Counted from the stretch's first letter, positions 17,209 through 25,788 are shown. The stretch: 64,000 nucleotides of DNA from Rossellomorea aquimaris (GCF_003315075.1 NZ_QNRJ01000001.1:438902-502901), one strand, 5' to 3'. Numbers and translations: made by a program. The notes: generated by a model from the sequence alone, not told the origin.

Positions 17209-17365
17209 TCATCCATTCGAAGCATTTTACAAATAGTGAATAAATTTTTAAAAATTAGACCATTTTAATGATAAGAACCGAGGAAGTCCTCCACTTCAAT
17301 AGCCATACATCACCTGATTTGCTCGGTTCCCTCTTCTAGTTCCCTCCTTCTTTCATTTTACCACT

Positions 17366-17506
17366 ATGTTATCCATTATGGCAGTGACAGGATATTCCTC
17401 TGTATTGATCGGATGTGCTTTCATCGCATTAATCGGCACACTCCTGCCTATTAAATCCGTAAGTATACAGAAAGGCCAGCAAAATGTGAAACAAATAGGA
17501 TCATAA
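17366..17506 (+). pseudogene. Remnant of the 3' end of an MFS transporter gene
   Basis: A 46-codon open stretch reads as a last membrane helix plus cytosolic tail: MAVTGYSSVLIGCAFIALIG, then TLLPIK. This is typical of the C-terminus of major facilitator permeases. The 150 bases upstream are stop-containing and not transporter-like, so the rest is gone. The gene's own terminator survives right after the stop. An alternative is a tiny intact membrane peptide, but no ribosome binding site precedes the ATG. Confidence 0.5.
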
Positions 17507-17510
17507 TATA

Positions 17511-17543
17511 AAAGAGTGCTGACAGTTATGGTCAGCACTCTTT
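17511..17543. terminator. Intrinsic terminator
   Basis: A 13-bp perfect stem (aaagagtgctgac 17511-17523 with gtcagcactcttt 17531-17543), just after the MFS remnant. Confidence 0.8.
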
Positions 17544-17602
17544 CTTATGTTCAAGAAATTCAGGGAGGGGCCACACTCTTGGCGAGCCTCCTGTTATTGT
17601 TT

Positions 17603-18460
17603 TTACTTTTTTAAGTAAGTCCATCCTTCTTCTTGATAAACCCGGTCTTCCTTCATGAGTTTTCCAAGAGCCCGTTTAAAGGAAGCTTTGCTCATATTAA
17701 AGCGATCTTTGATTTCATCCGGCTGGCTCTTATCCCAAAAAGGAATAGCTCCATTTCTTTCTGCAAGATACTCAAGAATGACCTCCGCATCGTCCAGCAT
17801 TTTGTCCTGCTTTAACGGTAAGAACGAAACATTTAAGTTCCCGTCATCCTTAACGTCGATGACTCTCCCTTCAACCAGCTCTCCCAGTCTTGGCTCCGCT
17901 TTGCGTTCATTCTCGTGAACGAAGCATCGATATCCTTGTTCGGATAAGAAGAAGGTTCCGACTCTCAGTAGTCGATACACTCGTCCTTGCACTTTTGCGT
18001 TCATCATTTCTGAAGATGCTCTTCTAGACACCTGTTCAATGATATTTTCAGTGGCTAATCTTCCGTATAAGCGGTCCTGCTTGTCACGATTCAGTGTTAA
18101 AAACAACTGATCACCCGGGTTTGGCCAGAGTTCCAGGAATTTTGGAAGGTCATCTGCTGAGACTAAAATATCCTTAGGTAGGCCAATGTTAACGAAAACG
18201 CCCAAATCTTCCCGTTTATCCACCACCTCAGCCCATCCGTAAGCACCGACTTGTACTTTAGGGATACGCATTGTGGCCGTAAGGCGAACATCCTTATCGT
18301 GATAAAGAAACACCTTCACAGTATCTCCTTCTTGAATTTCTTCTGTTATCTCGGAATGGTGCAATAGCACACGATCTATTTCATTCGTTAGAAAGAAACC
18401 ATAAGGTACTTCATGATCAACGAATAAATCCACTACCGTACCTGGTTTTAAAGAAGACAT
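17603..18460 (-). CDS. cvfB: S1-domain RNA-binding regulator (CvfB/YitL)
   Basis: A 285-residue protein of the CvfB family, built of several S1-type OB-fold domains and a C-terminal winged helix (ERNGAIPFWDKSQPDEIKD then MSKASFKRALGKLMKE). It starts with MSSLKPGTVVDLFVDHEVPY. In Staphylococcus CvfB affects virulence gene expression through RNA; in Bacillus the role is unclear. AGGAGG precedes the ATG. It is a single gene divergent from the purine riboswitch and pbuG. Confidence 0.9.
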   Translation of the reverse strand: MSSLKPGTVVDLFVDHEVPYGFFLTNEIDRVLLHHSEITEEIQEGDTVKVFLYHDKDVRLTATMRIPKVQVGAYGWAEVVDKREDLGVFVNIGLPKDILVSADDLPKFLELWPNPGDQLFLTLNRDKQDRLYGRLATENIIEQVSRRASSEMMNAKVQGRVYRLLRVGTFFLSEQGYRCFVHENERKAEPRLGELVEGRVIDVKDDGNLNVSFLPLKQDKMLDDAEVILEYLAERNGAIPFWDKSQPDEIKDRFNMSKASFKRALGKLMKEDRVYQEEGWTYLKK

Positions 18461-18630
18461 TATTCTAGTTCCTCCTATTTCAATTACTTATTAACTTAAG
18501 TTCTCTCTACTCAAGTTTTGTATTCACTAAATATAGCTTTTTTCAGTGATTATGTATAGTACATGAGGCGATTTTTATAATAAACCATCAATTTAGAAAA
18601 TAATGAATTCACGAACATTTAGTCGTTCCA

Positions 18631-18659
18631 TTGACCTGATGAAAGTGACTTGATATGAT
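18631..18659 (+). promoter_or_regulatory. Sigma-A promoter upstream of the purine riboswitch
   Basis: TTGACC (18631-18636), 17-bp spacer and TATGAT (18654-18659). Start expected near 18666, about 28 bases before the aptamer. Confidence 0.8.
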
Positions 18660-18693
18660 GCTTCTAATTCAATTATAACAAATTCTCATACAC

Positions 18694-18759
18694 CTTGTAT
18701 AAGTTCAAGAATAAGGCTTGAACGTTTCTACCAGCTACCTTAAATGGCTTGTCTACAAG
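18694..18759 (+). promoter_or_regulatory. Purine riboswitch aptamer, guanine/hypoxanthine type
   Basis: All three helices are visible: P1 cttgta/tacaag, P2 gttcaag/cttgaac, and P3 agcta/tggct with loop ccttaaa. The junctions ataa, gtttctacc and tgtctac match the family. The base before UA in J3/1 is C (ctac), which in this family selects guanine or hypoxanthine over adenine. It controls the permease gene at 18850 through the terminator at 18795-18830. Confidence 0.93.
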
Positions 18760-18794
18760 ATAAAATAACACGATTATTTTTATCCTGTGGATAT

Positions 18795-18830
18795 GACTCT
18801 GGTTAACTTTTGACCAGAGTCTTTTTATTT
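18795..18830 (+). terminator. Riboswitch-controlled terminator before pbuG
   Basis: A 9-bp perfect stem (gactctggt 18795-18803 with accagagtc 18813-18821) followed by TTTTTATTTT. Confidence 0.88.
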
Positions 18831-18849
18831 TCTACTTGGAGGGTTATTT

Positions 18850-20142
18850 ATGAAAACATTCTTTCAATTTGCTGAAAGAGGAACAACTTATAGAAAAGAA
18901 ACGTTAGCAGGTATAACGACCTTCCTTTCAATGGCCTATATTCTTATCGTCAATCCAATCATCCTCAGTCAGGCGGGAATGGATAAAGGCGCATTATTTA
19001 CAGCTACTGCCCTGTCGGCGATTGTAGGGTCCCTTTTAATTGGGGTACTTGCAAACTTTCCAATAGGTATTGCACCCAGCATGGGACTTAACTCTTTCTT
19101 TACCTTTTCTGTATGTATCGGAATGGGCGTTCCATGGGAAATTGCACTGACCGGAGTATTTGTGGCAGGCATAATCTTTATGATCTTAAGTGTCATGAAA
19201 ATTCGCGAGAAAATCATCAATGTCATTCCACAGGATTTAAAATATGCGATTGCAGGTGGAATCGGATTCTTCGTAGCCTTTATAGGATTTAAAAATGCAG
19301 GACTTGTAGTTGCCAATCCAGAAACCTTTGTCTCGATCGGAAATCTTTCTTCTTCTAATACACTTCTTGCAGTCTTCGGATTCGTTATTACATTGATGAT
19401 GTTAGTTAGAGGCATTCGTGGAGGAATATTTTACGGAATGGTCGCAACCACTGTCCTCGGTATGATTACAGGGAAAATCGAGGTTCCTCACTCCATTATT
19501 GGTAAGGTCCCTAGCTTAGATCCTACATTTGGAGTTGTTTTTACTCATTTAGGTGACATTTTCACCCTTGAAGTTTTGGCGGTGATCTTCACATTCCTTT
19601 TTGTAGCATTCTTTGACACTGCAGGGGCATTGATTGCTGTTGCCAGTCAAGCGGGGATAATGAAAGATAATAAGATTCCGAATACAGGTAGAGCTCTTTT
19701 AGCTGATTCTGCTTCAGGAGTGGCTGGAGCGATCTTCGGGACTTCAACGACAGCCTCCTTTGTAGAATCCTCTGCAGGAGTAGCCGTTGGAGGCAGAACG
19801 GGATTCACTTCAATAGTGATTGCTTTTTGTTTCTCTATCGCTCTCTTCTTTTCTCCAATATTATCTGTTATTACTCCTGAGGTGACAGCACCAGCATTGA
19901 TCATTGTAGGTGCTTTAATGGCCACCGAAGTAAGGCATATTAACTGGAGTCGCTTGGAAATCGTCATTCCTACATTTGTAACCATCATTATGATGCCCTT
20001 AACGTTCAGTGTTGCAACCGGGATTGCCTTAGGGTTTGTCCTTTATCCACTAGCGATGATTTCGTTGAAAAAATGGAAAGACGTTCATCCGATCATGTAT
20101 ATCCTTTGCGCGTTATTCATTGTTTACTTTGCTTTTTCTTAA
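18850..20142 (+). CDS. pbuG: Guanine/hypoxanthine permease (NCS2, AzgA-like)
   Basis: A 430-residue membrane permease that takes up purine bases with protons. Typical AzgA-type motifs: FAERGTTYRKETLAGITTFL at the N-terminus, MGLNSFFTF, FFDTAGALIAVASQAG and GTSTTASFVESSAGVAVGGR. About 12-14 hydrophobic segments. GGAGG lies just before the ATG. The upstream guanine-type riboswitch and terminator support a guanine/hypoxanthine substrate. Confidence 0.93.
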   Translation: MKTFFQFAERGTTYRKETLAGITTFLSMAYILIVNPIILSQAGMDKGALFTATALSAIVGSLLIGVLANFPIGIAPSMGLNSFFTFSVCIGMGVPWEIALTGVFVAGIIFMILSVMKIREKIINVIPQDLKYAIAGGIGFFVAFIGFKNAGLVVANPETFVSIGNLSSSNTLLAVFGFVITLMMLVRGIRGGIFYGMVATTVLGMITGKIEVPHSIIGKVPSLDPTFGVVFTHLGDIFTLEVLAVIFTFLFVAFFDTAGALIAVASQAGIMKDNKIPNTGRALLADSASGVAGAIFGTSTTASFVESSAGVAVGGRTGFTSIVIAFCFSIALFFSPILSVITPEVTAPALIIVGALMATEVRHINWSRLEIVIPTFVTIIMMPLTFSVATGIALGFVLYPLAMISLKKWKDVHPIMYILCALFIVYFAFS

Positions 20143-20147
20143 AACAG

Positions 20148-20180
20148 AGAGAGTGATTGCTGGATGCAATCACTCTCTTT
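20148..20180. terminator. Bidirectional terminator
   Basis: A 13-bp perfect stem (agagagtgattgc 20148-20160 with gcaatcactctct 20166-20178) between the convergent pbuG and MFS genes. Confidence 0.85.
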
Positions 20181-20185
20181 TCGTT

Positions 20186-21406
20186 CTATGGATGTTTATG
20201 AAGACTTCGAACAGTTTCGTCGGTAGGCAGCAGGAAGGTCATCATCCCTAGTAGTGGGAGAAAGCTGCAAAGGATCATGACGAAACGAATGGTGTATAGA
20301 TCTGCGAGTCCCCCGAAGATGACTGCACCTACTGCCCCCATTCCAAAGGCAAGTCCAACGGTTAATCCCGACACCATTCCAATTTTTTGTGGCAAAAGCT
20401 CTTGAGCATACACAACGATTACACTAAAGCTTGAAGACAAAATAAACCCGATGCAAAAGATAAATGGATAGACAATACTTAAAGATAAGTAAGGTAAAGT
20501 AAGGGTTAACGGGGCAGCACCCAACATTGAAAAGAATATGATATTCCTTTTTCCAAAGCGGTCTGAAAGCGGCCCTCCCAAGAAGGTTCCCAGTACTCCC
20601 GCAAACATAAATACAAAAATGTATGCCTGCGCTTCTTTAATGGAAAGACCGTAATCGTCAATTAAATAAAACTGATAGTAATTGGATAATCCGGCTCCAT
20701 ACCACGAACGGGCAAACACTAAAAACACCACTAATACCATTGCCCATTTAATTCTGGGATGAATCGGTTTTTTCTTCACGTTTGTCTTGCTATGTCGGTT
20801 CACCTTTTCATTAAAACGTAATTGCTCCGAATACCAATTGGATACATGAAATAAAACAATGACCCCCAGGATTGCTACAATGGAAAACCATAATGCCCCT
20901 TTTTGACCGAATGGAACAAAAATAAACGCCGTAATCAATGGGGCCAGTGACTGCCCGGTATTCCCACCTACCTGATATATCGATTGAGCCAGGCCCCTGC
21001 GGTTTCCGGCTGCCATATATGCTACCCTGGAACCTTCGGGATGAAAGATGGCAGAGCCGAATCCGATGAATAACACAGATAAGATTATCCATAAAAAATG
21101 ACCCGATAATGCAAAGCCCACCAAACCAATTAAGCTTGACAGCATTCCTAGTGGAAGTAAGTAAGGTTTTGAACGTATATCCGCATAATAACCGAATACT
21201 GGCTGCAACAATGAAGATGTCATATTGAGGGCAAATGCGATCCAGCCAATTTGGGTATAACTCAGCTGCAAGGACTTCTCAATGATCGGAAACATGGCCG
21301 GAACAACTGCCTGTAACGTATCATTTATAAAATGACCAGAGCTAATGGCTAATAGAATACCGTATATAGTAGGATTCTGCAGGGGTTTCACAGCTGCTTG
21401 GGCCAA
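20186..21406 (-). CDS. MFS transporter, fosmidomycin-resistance (Fsr)-like
   Basis: A 406-residue, 12-helix major facilitator. The start of helix 1 (SSGHFINDTLQAVVPAMFP) and FGYYADIRSKPYLLPLGML are typical of the Fsr group, and LSDRFGKRNIIFFS is the second-half loop 2-3 motif. The group includes exporters for fosmidomycin and other small molecules; the true substrate here is unknown. The start is a TTG at 21406 with GGGAGGAG about nine bases upstream. It is convergent with pbuG and shares its terminator. Confidence 0.85.
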   Translation of the reverse strand: MAQAAVKPLQNPTIYGILLAISSGHFINDTLQAVVPAMFPIIEKSLQLSYTQIGWIAFALNMTSSLLQPVFGYYADIRSKPYLLPLGMLSSLIGLVGFALSGHFLWIILSVLFIGFGSAIFHPEGSRVAYMAAGNRRGLAQSIYQVGGNTGQSLAPLITAFIFVPFGQKGALWFSIVAILGVIVLFHVSNWYSEQLRFNEKVNRHSKTNVKKKPIHPRIKWAMVLVVFLVFARSWYGAGLSNYYQFYLIDDYGLSIKEAQAYIFVFMFAGVLGTFLGGPLSDRFGKRNIIFFSMLGAAPLTLTLPYLSLSIVYPFIFCIGFILSSSFSVIVVYAQELLPQKIGMVSGLTVGLAFGMGAVGAVIFGGLADLYTIRFVMILCSFLPLLGMMTFLLPTDETVRSLHKHP

Positions 21407-21482
21407 ATATTGTCACTCCTCCCTTTTATTTCGTTACTCTAAATAGTATACTGAATTCTCTATCCATTTCCTACAGACAAAT

Positions 21483-21512
21483 AAAAAAAGTCGAAGCAAT
21501 GTTCGACTTTTC
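21483..21512 (-). terminator. Terminator of the YhcN-type gene
   Basis: Minus-strand stem AAAGTCGAA/TTCGACTTT (21510-21502 with 21495-21487) followed by a T7 run. Confidence 0.85.
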
Positions 21513-21522
21513 ACGATTCTGA

Positions 21523-22056
21523 TTACCCTCTGTTCGGAAAAACGCGTTTCAGCATCTCTGCCATTTCTTCTCCGAGACCCTCAATCGGCTTTCCGTTCTC
21601 TGCTTTGTTAGTATAATCCCTCATACGATCAGTGAAATCAGGATTTGTTGAAATATAAACATTATTTATATTTCCGTTTTGACTTTTCACTTGATCCGAG
21701 ATCTTTTTCTCCAAATCCTTCGAAACTTTCCCATTCATTTTATCTTCAAGTACCGCCGCTACATACGCATTTTGATCTGTTGTCAAAACATATGCGCTTT
21801 TTACTTCATTAAGACTGGCCACTTTATTTGCCTCTTTTTTGGCCAGTGAATAATTCTCTCTCCTTGTTCCGTCATTGACATACTCACGATTATTCACATA
21901 ATCACGATTAGCCTGATTGTTTTTGTAGTTTACTTTTTCCAAATTACGGTTATTCATTTCTTGTCCTTCTTCATTCATGTCATTCCCCATACCGCAGCCT
22001 GTTGCAATGCTCGTGAACATCAATCCCAAAAGGGCTATCAATAGATATTTTTTCAA
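21523..22056 (-). CDS. YhcN/YlaJ-family spore lipoprotein
   Basis: A 177-residue secreted lipoprotein. The signal peptide KKYLLIALLGLMFTSIATGC ends at the lipobox Cys, followed by an Asn-rich linker. The body (EANKVASLNEVKSAYVLTTD, NAYVAAVLED, ISDQVKSQ, VYISTNPDF) matches the YhcN/YlaJ domain found in spore membrane lipoproteins, some involved in germination. The start is TTG at 22056 with GGAGG eight bases upstream. A sigma-G/F-like promoter is visible 30-60 bases before it, consistent with forespore expression. Confidence 0.88.
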   Translation of the reverse strand: MKKYLLIALLGLMFTSIATGCGMGNDMNEEGQEMNNRNLEKVNYKNNQANRDYVNNREYVNDGTRRENYSLAKKEANKVASLNEVKSAYVLTTDQNAYVAAVLEDKMNGKVSKDLEKKISDQVKSQNGNINNVYISTNPDFTDRMRDYTNKAENGKPIEGLGEEMAEMLKRVFPNRG

Positions 22057-22086
22057 ATTTACTACCTCCTAAATATTATTCATCCT

Positions 22087-22117
22087 TACTATCCCCACAG
22101 CACTTTAAAACTATTCA
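22087..22117 (-). promoter_or_regulatory. Sigma-G/F-like promoter of the YhcN-type gene
   Basis: TGAATA (22117-22112), 18-bp spacer, GATAGTA (22093-22087). The forespore consensus is GNATR-N18-CATNNTA, so the -10 has one mismatch. Confidence 0.45.
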
Positions 22118-22192
22118 AGGACTGATTTAGCGTTTAATTCCACTCCCATTTAGGGAAAACTCATTATGTAGAATGTTTACGGAGGTGGAGAA

Positions 22193-22921
22193 ATGTTCCA
22201 GGCTGCTTTATGGGGAGGGATCGTCAGTTTATCCCTCCTAATCGGTGCTGTTATGGGGATTTATTTGCACATATCAAAACGAATAGTCGCTTATATCATG
22301 GCATTGGGAACGGGGTTGATCATAGGTTCTGCCACCTTTGATTTACTAAGTGAGGCAGAAGGGAAAGCGAACCTGCTCCATCTCACATCTATGTTCTTAC
22401 TAGGGGCCCTCTTATTCACTCTCTTCGAAATCTTCATTTCAAAGAAAGGTGGAAGTGAAAGAAAGAGATCAAAGAAGAATCCCCATGGTCATTCAGGATT
22501 AGCTATTTATGTAGGAACGATAATGGATGCAATACCCGAATCCATCATTATTGGAGTCAGCTTTATAGGAGACCAACCTATACAATGGGTGTTTATCATC
22601 GCCATTTTCATCAGTAACTTACCTGAATCATTATCAAGCAGTATCGGTTTCAAGCTTGATCAATATAGTACAAGTAAAATTCTTACCCTCTGGGGAAGCG
22701 TAGTGGTTCTCTCATCCCTTAGCTCCTTGCTCGGGTATGTACTCTTACAGGATGCCTCGGAGAGCATATCTTACATAATCGGAGCGTTCGGGGCAGGCGG
22801 ATTATTAGCCATGGTATCCTCTACGATGCTGCCAGAGGCGTTTGAAGAAGGAGGTCCCATTGTCGGATTTCTGTCTTCATTAGGTATCATACTTTCTTAT
22901 ATACTGACAAACTTGTCGTAA
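22193..22921 (+). CDS. ZIP-family metal transporter-like protein
   Basis: A 242-residue membrane protein with about seven or eight helices and a short His-containing loop (KKNPHGHSG). Two helices carry the ZIP-like metal-site pattern in modified form: GTIMDAIPESIIIGVSF and ISNLPESLSSSIGF (Asp/Asn-Pro-Glu-Ser instead of His-Asn-x-Pro-Glu-Gly). The modified ligands make the metal and direction uncertain. GGAGG precedes the ATG. A single gene ending at a bidirectional terminator. Confidence 0.75.
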   Translation: MFQAALWGGIVSLSLLIGAVMGIYLHISKRIVAYIMALGTGLIIGSATFDLLSEAEGKANLLHLTSMFLLGALLFTLFEIFISKKGGSERKRSKKNPHGHSGLAIYVGTIMDAIPESIIIGVSFIGDQPIQWVFIIAIFISNLPESLSSSIGFKLDQYSTSKILTLWGSVVVLSSLSSLLGYVLLQDASESISYIIGAFGAGGLLAMVSSTMLPEAFEEGGPIVGFLSSLGIILSYILTNLS

Positions 22922-22951
22922 CCCATTTCCTTTTAATCCCTTTGGTATCAT

Positions 22952-22987
22952 AAAAACGTCCTTAAGCGCTTGCTTAAGGACGTTTAT
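22952..22987. terminator. Bidirectional terminator
   Basis: A 14-bp perfect stem (aaacgtccttaagc 22954-22967 with gcttaaggacgttt 22972-22985) between convergent genes. Confidence 0.88.
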
Positions 22988-22992
22988 TTTGT

Positions 22993-24933
22993 TTATTCGT
23001 CATGATCTATGGTTAAACCTTCAACAAATCGTTTTCCCATCAGCTTATCTTTTTTCCGGTTTTCTTTACTGTTAAAGATAATATCAAAATCATAACCTTC
23101 GGGGTATAGCTCTCTCGCCGAAACATAAAGATCCAGACGTTTATGATTAATTATTCTTCTTTCACTCTTAATTTGCACGGTGTAATCACCTCTATCATCT
23201 GGTCCTTCATATACAATCCCGAATTCTCCACTCGTTGAAATTTTAACATTATCACCTTTATTAAATAATGGACCTCCACTCTCCCCCTTTGAGGAAGATT
23301 TACTATGGTTCCTTTTTTTATATTTGTTTACGATAACCTGCCTTTCCAACTCCTTCTTCACATGATAATCGATTTCTCCCAGGTCCAGGTCATAGCATTT
23401 CTTTTCCTTATACGTAATTTCATGGGCTTTTTCAATGATTTCAGGGTGCATTCCCAGCTTTAATGCAATGGCAAATGCTTGGCTCTCGCCTCCCTTACCC
23501 ACTATGAGCTTATACGTAGGTTGTAATGTATCAATATTGAATTCCATACTCCCATTCACGAAGCCTTCATGCTCTTCTGCGAAATGCTTTATTTCACTGT
23601 AATGGGTAGTTGCGAGTATCGTGGCTCCTTTTTCATATAATTGATCCAGGATAGCTGTTGCCAGCCCCATTCCTTCTAACGGATCCGTACCGGAACCAAG
23701 CTCATCTAACAGAACCAAGGTTCGATCATTTGTATCCTTTAATATATCGATAATATTTTTAATATGGGAGCTGAATGTGCTTAAATTTTGCTGAAGGCTT
23801 TGACCATCCCCAATATCTAAAAGAATATCTTGATAAATACTGACTTCACTACCCTTTTCTGCCGGAATATGAAGACCGCATTGGGTCATGAGGGTGAGAA
23901 GGCCCACCGTTTTAATGGTGACTGTCTTACCTCCAGTATTCGGCCCGGTTATGACTAACGCATGAAAATCCTCACCCATCTGAATGGATAATGGCACTGC
24001 CTCTTTTCCAAGCAGGGGATGAACCGCATTTGTTAAATGTATTTGATGATTTTCATTTACTAGGGCGCTCACACCATCAATGGAGCGGCTATATTTGGCC
24101 TTTGCAAATAGGACGTCGTAATGCACCATCGTTTCAATCGCCAGCTTTAATTGTGGTTCGTACGTTTGAACCAGCCCTGTTAGCATCCAGAGGATGTTCT
24201 CAACTTCACGGTCTTCCTCAAGCTTATAGTATAAAAGCTGATCTTGCTGAATGCTTAATTCCTCAGGCTCAATATAGAGAGTCGATCCTGAAGCAGATGA
24301 ATCCATAACGGACCCTTTCATTTTTCCTTTATATTCTTTCTTGATGGGGAGAACATACCTGCCATTTCTCTGACTAACAATCGATTCTTGTAGGAATGAT
24401 TTATATTTAGCTGACTTTACAATCGCTTGAATTTTATCCTTTAACCGATCCTCTTGAATCCCCATTTGTTTTCTGATCCTTAACAACTCTTTACTGGCGT
24501 GATCGTCCACTCTCCCATTACGGATGCATCGATTGATTTCTTCCCCAATTTCAGGGATCTCTTCAATCGAATAAACATATGAAGATACCCTTGGAGCCAC
24601 CCACTGTTTATCCTCCATGAATTTTTTGATTTTTTTACACGCATCCAGAAAATAATAGAGGCTTGTAAATTGATCTGGCTTCAATGGCACCCCTTTATTC
24701 AGGTTTGCTACAATGTTTTCCACGCCATCCAAAGCATGAATCGGTATACTCGCACTTTTCTCCAGGATTCTTACGGCTTCCGCTACTTCACCTAAACGCA
24801 TTTCAATTTGGCGTTTGTTGATTGATGGCATTATTTTCATCAATTCCTTTTTCCCTTCTTCTGTAAGGGCATACCGTGACAGTTCTTCCTTGACTTTGTT
24901 AAATTCTAAAGTTTGAAACGTCTTTTCGTTCAA
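22993..24933 (-). CDS. MutS2-like ATPase without Smr nuclease domain
   Basis: A 646-residue member of the MutS2 group. N-terminal TLEFNKVKEELSRYALTEEG, a coiled-coil core, the clamp block YVLPIKKEYKGKMKGSVMD, and the ATPase with GPNTGGKTVTIKTVGL and LVLLDELGSGTDPLEGMGLA. Canonical Bacillus MutS2 is about 785 residues with a C-terminal Smr endonuclease. This one ends in a basic linker and a small beta-rich domain (NKGDNVKISTSGEFGIVYEG), so it should bind DNA or stalled ribosomes but not cut through Smr. Start is TTG at 24933, fixed by GGAGGAG six bases upstream. Confidence 0.88.
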   Translation of the reverse strand: MNEKTFQTLEFNKVKEELSRYALTEEGKKELMKIMPSINKRQIEMRLGEVAEAVRILEKSASIPIHALDGVENIVANLNKGVPLKPDQFTSLYYFLDACKKIKKFMEDKQWVAPRVSSYVYSIEEIPEIGEEINRCIRNGRVDDHASKELLRIRKQMGIQEDRLKDKIQAIVKSAKYKSFLQESIVSQRNGRYVLPIKKEYKGKMKGSVMDSSASGSTLYIEPEELSIQQDQLLYYKLEEDREVENILWMLTGLVQTYEPQLKLAIETMVHYDVLFAKAKYSRSIDGVSALVNENHQIHLTNAVHPLLGKEAVPLSIQMGEDFHALVITGPNTGGKTVTIKTVGLLTLMTQCGLHIPAEKGSEVSIYQDILLDIGDGQSLQQNLSTFSSHIKNIIDILKDTNDRTLVLLDELGSGTDPLEGMGLATAILDQLYEKGATILATTHYSEIKHFAEEHEGFVNGSMEFNIDTLQPTYKLIVGKGGESQAFAIALKLGMHPEIIEKAHEITYKEKKCYDLDLGEIDYHVKKELERQVIVNKYKKRNHSKSSSKGESGGPLFNKGDNVKISTSGEFGIVYEGPDDRGDYTVQIKSERRIINHKRLDLYVSARELYPEGYDFDIIFNSKENRKKDKLMGKRFVEGLTIDHDE

Positions 24934-24960
24934 TGTTTTCTCCTCCATATAAATAAAATA

Positions 24961-24990
24961 GACCACAACGAACAATGTCCATTGTGGTCT
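24961..24990 (-). terminator. Hairpin in the MutS2-like leader
   Basis: Minus-strand stem GACCACAA/TTGTGGTC (24989-24982 with 24968-24961) followed by TATTTTATTT and then the ribosome binding site. It may be a leader attenuator or the end of another transcript; it is too weak to decide. Confidence 0.4.
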
Positions 24991-25102
24991 TACTCACTCG
25001 TATACTGACTTGCCAATAATAATCGCATGTGTCTACGTAAAACGTGAATCGTTCATAACCGAACGCTAGAAACGACTACACAGATTTCCCGATTCATGTA
25101 CA

Positions 25103-25320
25103 CAAAAAGAGCTGTGCACAAAGACACAGCTCTCCTATTAAAGGGTTGAGTATGCTATGACCATTGTTCTTAACTACACTTTGTAGGCAAGGCTAAATAA
25201 GCTTATTCCATAACCTGTTTTTAAGGCTATTGCCTGCAAAATGTCCGTATTCATTTCACGGTTAGTTAAGAACGACACCTAACATAGAACATACTCCCTT
25301 TGTATACAATAATTTAATTC
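25103..25320 (-). ncRNA. Structured non-coding RNA, 6S RNA-like
   Basis: No ORF of note. On the minus strand a perfect-box promoter gives a transcript starting near 25320 and ending at a strong terminator (AGAGCTGTG/CACAGCTCT, then TTTTTG). Between them nearly everything pairs into one long rod. In plus coordinates the pairs are 25140-25145 with 25296-25301, 25148-25154 with 25290-25296, 25155-25159 with 25283-25287, an 11-bp perfect helix 25166-25176 with 25263-25273, and an inner helix 25185-25190 with 25230-25235. A large asymmetric central loop holds a small ccgt/acgg hairpin. About 215 nt and this architecture fit 6S RNA. In Bacillus subtilis bsrB (6S-2) lies next to a recQ gene (yocI), and recQ is 3 kb away here. 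Identity as 6S is inferred. Confidence 0.65.
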
Positions 25321-25326
25321 ATGAAT

Positions 25327-25355
25327 AGTTTACGATGTATGGAATTCATTGTCAA
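25327..25355 (-). promoter_or_regulatory. Promoter of the non-coding RNA
   Basis: Perfect TTGACA (25355-25350), 17-bp spacer, TAAACT (25332-25327). It begins right at the end of the DUF4395 gene. Confidence 0.75.
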
Positions 25356-25359
25356 TAGG

Positions 25360-25788
25360 CTACTGTATAGACCTTTTATATTGGAACCTTTTCCATTGAA
25401 AACGGATAAAACAACCGACACAGAATCCCCCAAGCGCGACGGTCGCTGCGAGGAATACCATTCCTGAGAAAAGGTAGAATCCTGTACTCCACCCAGCCAG
25501 AGCACTCATAATCGCTGCTCCTAAGCAAATCACGGCAATCATGTTGTTAAATCGCTGCTGATCAGCGTCTTCAGGAGGATACGATGAAAGCTCTTTCTTT
25601 AAGAAACTCCTCCCTGCCTTTATGACGGGATTGAACTTAAATATCATAGCTGATAACCCCACCATTAATGGAAGCATTATGAAGAATTCTATTTGAAACA
25701 CCCATGAAATGGCTACTGTAGAAACGATGAACCACTGATTTAATTGAACTAAAGGTTTCGGTATTGAATTGAGTGAAGGTGAACCCAT
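25360..25788 (-). CDS. DUF4395-family membrane protein
   Basis: A 142-residue protein with four hydrophobic segments (VSTVAISWVFQIEFFIMLPL, NNMIAVICLGAAIMSALAGW, LFSGMVFLAATVALGGFCVG) and the pattern GFCVGCFIRFQWKR near the end, as in DUF4395 proteins. A cytosolic loop (RSFLKKELSSYPPEDADQQR) separates the helix pairs. Function unknown. AGGTAGGG precedes the ATG. Single gene; the promoter of the structured RNA overlaps its 3' end. Confidence 0.7.
   Translation of the reverse strand: MGSPSLNSIPKPLVQLNQWFIVSTVAISWVFQIEFFIMLPLMVGLSAMIFKFNPVIKAGRSFLKKELSSYPPEDADQQRFNNMIAVICLGAAIMSALAGWSTGFYLFSGMVFLAATVALGGFCVGCFIRFQWKRFQYKRSIQ

Noticed and set aside
18969..19415. 148-codon minus-strand ORF opposite pbuG
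   Set aside because: Shadow of the permease gene; composition mirrors the opposite frame.
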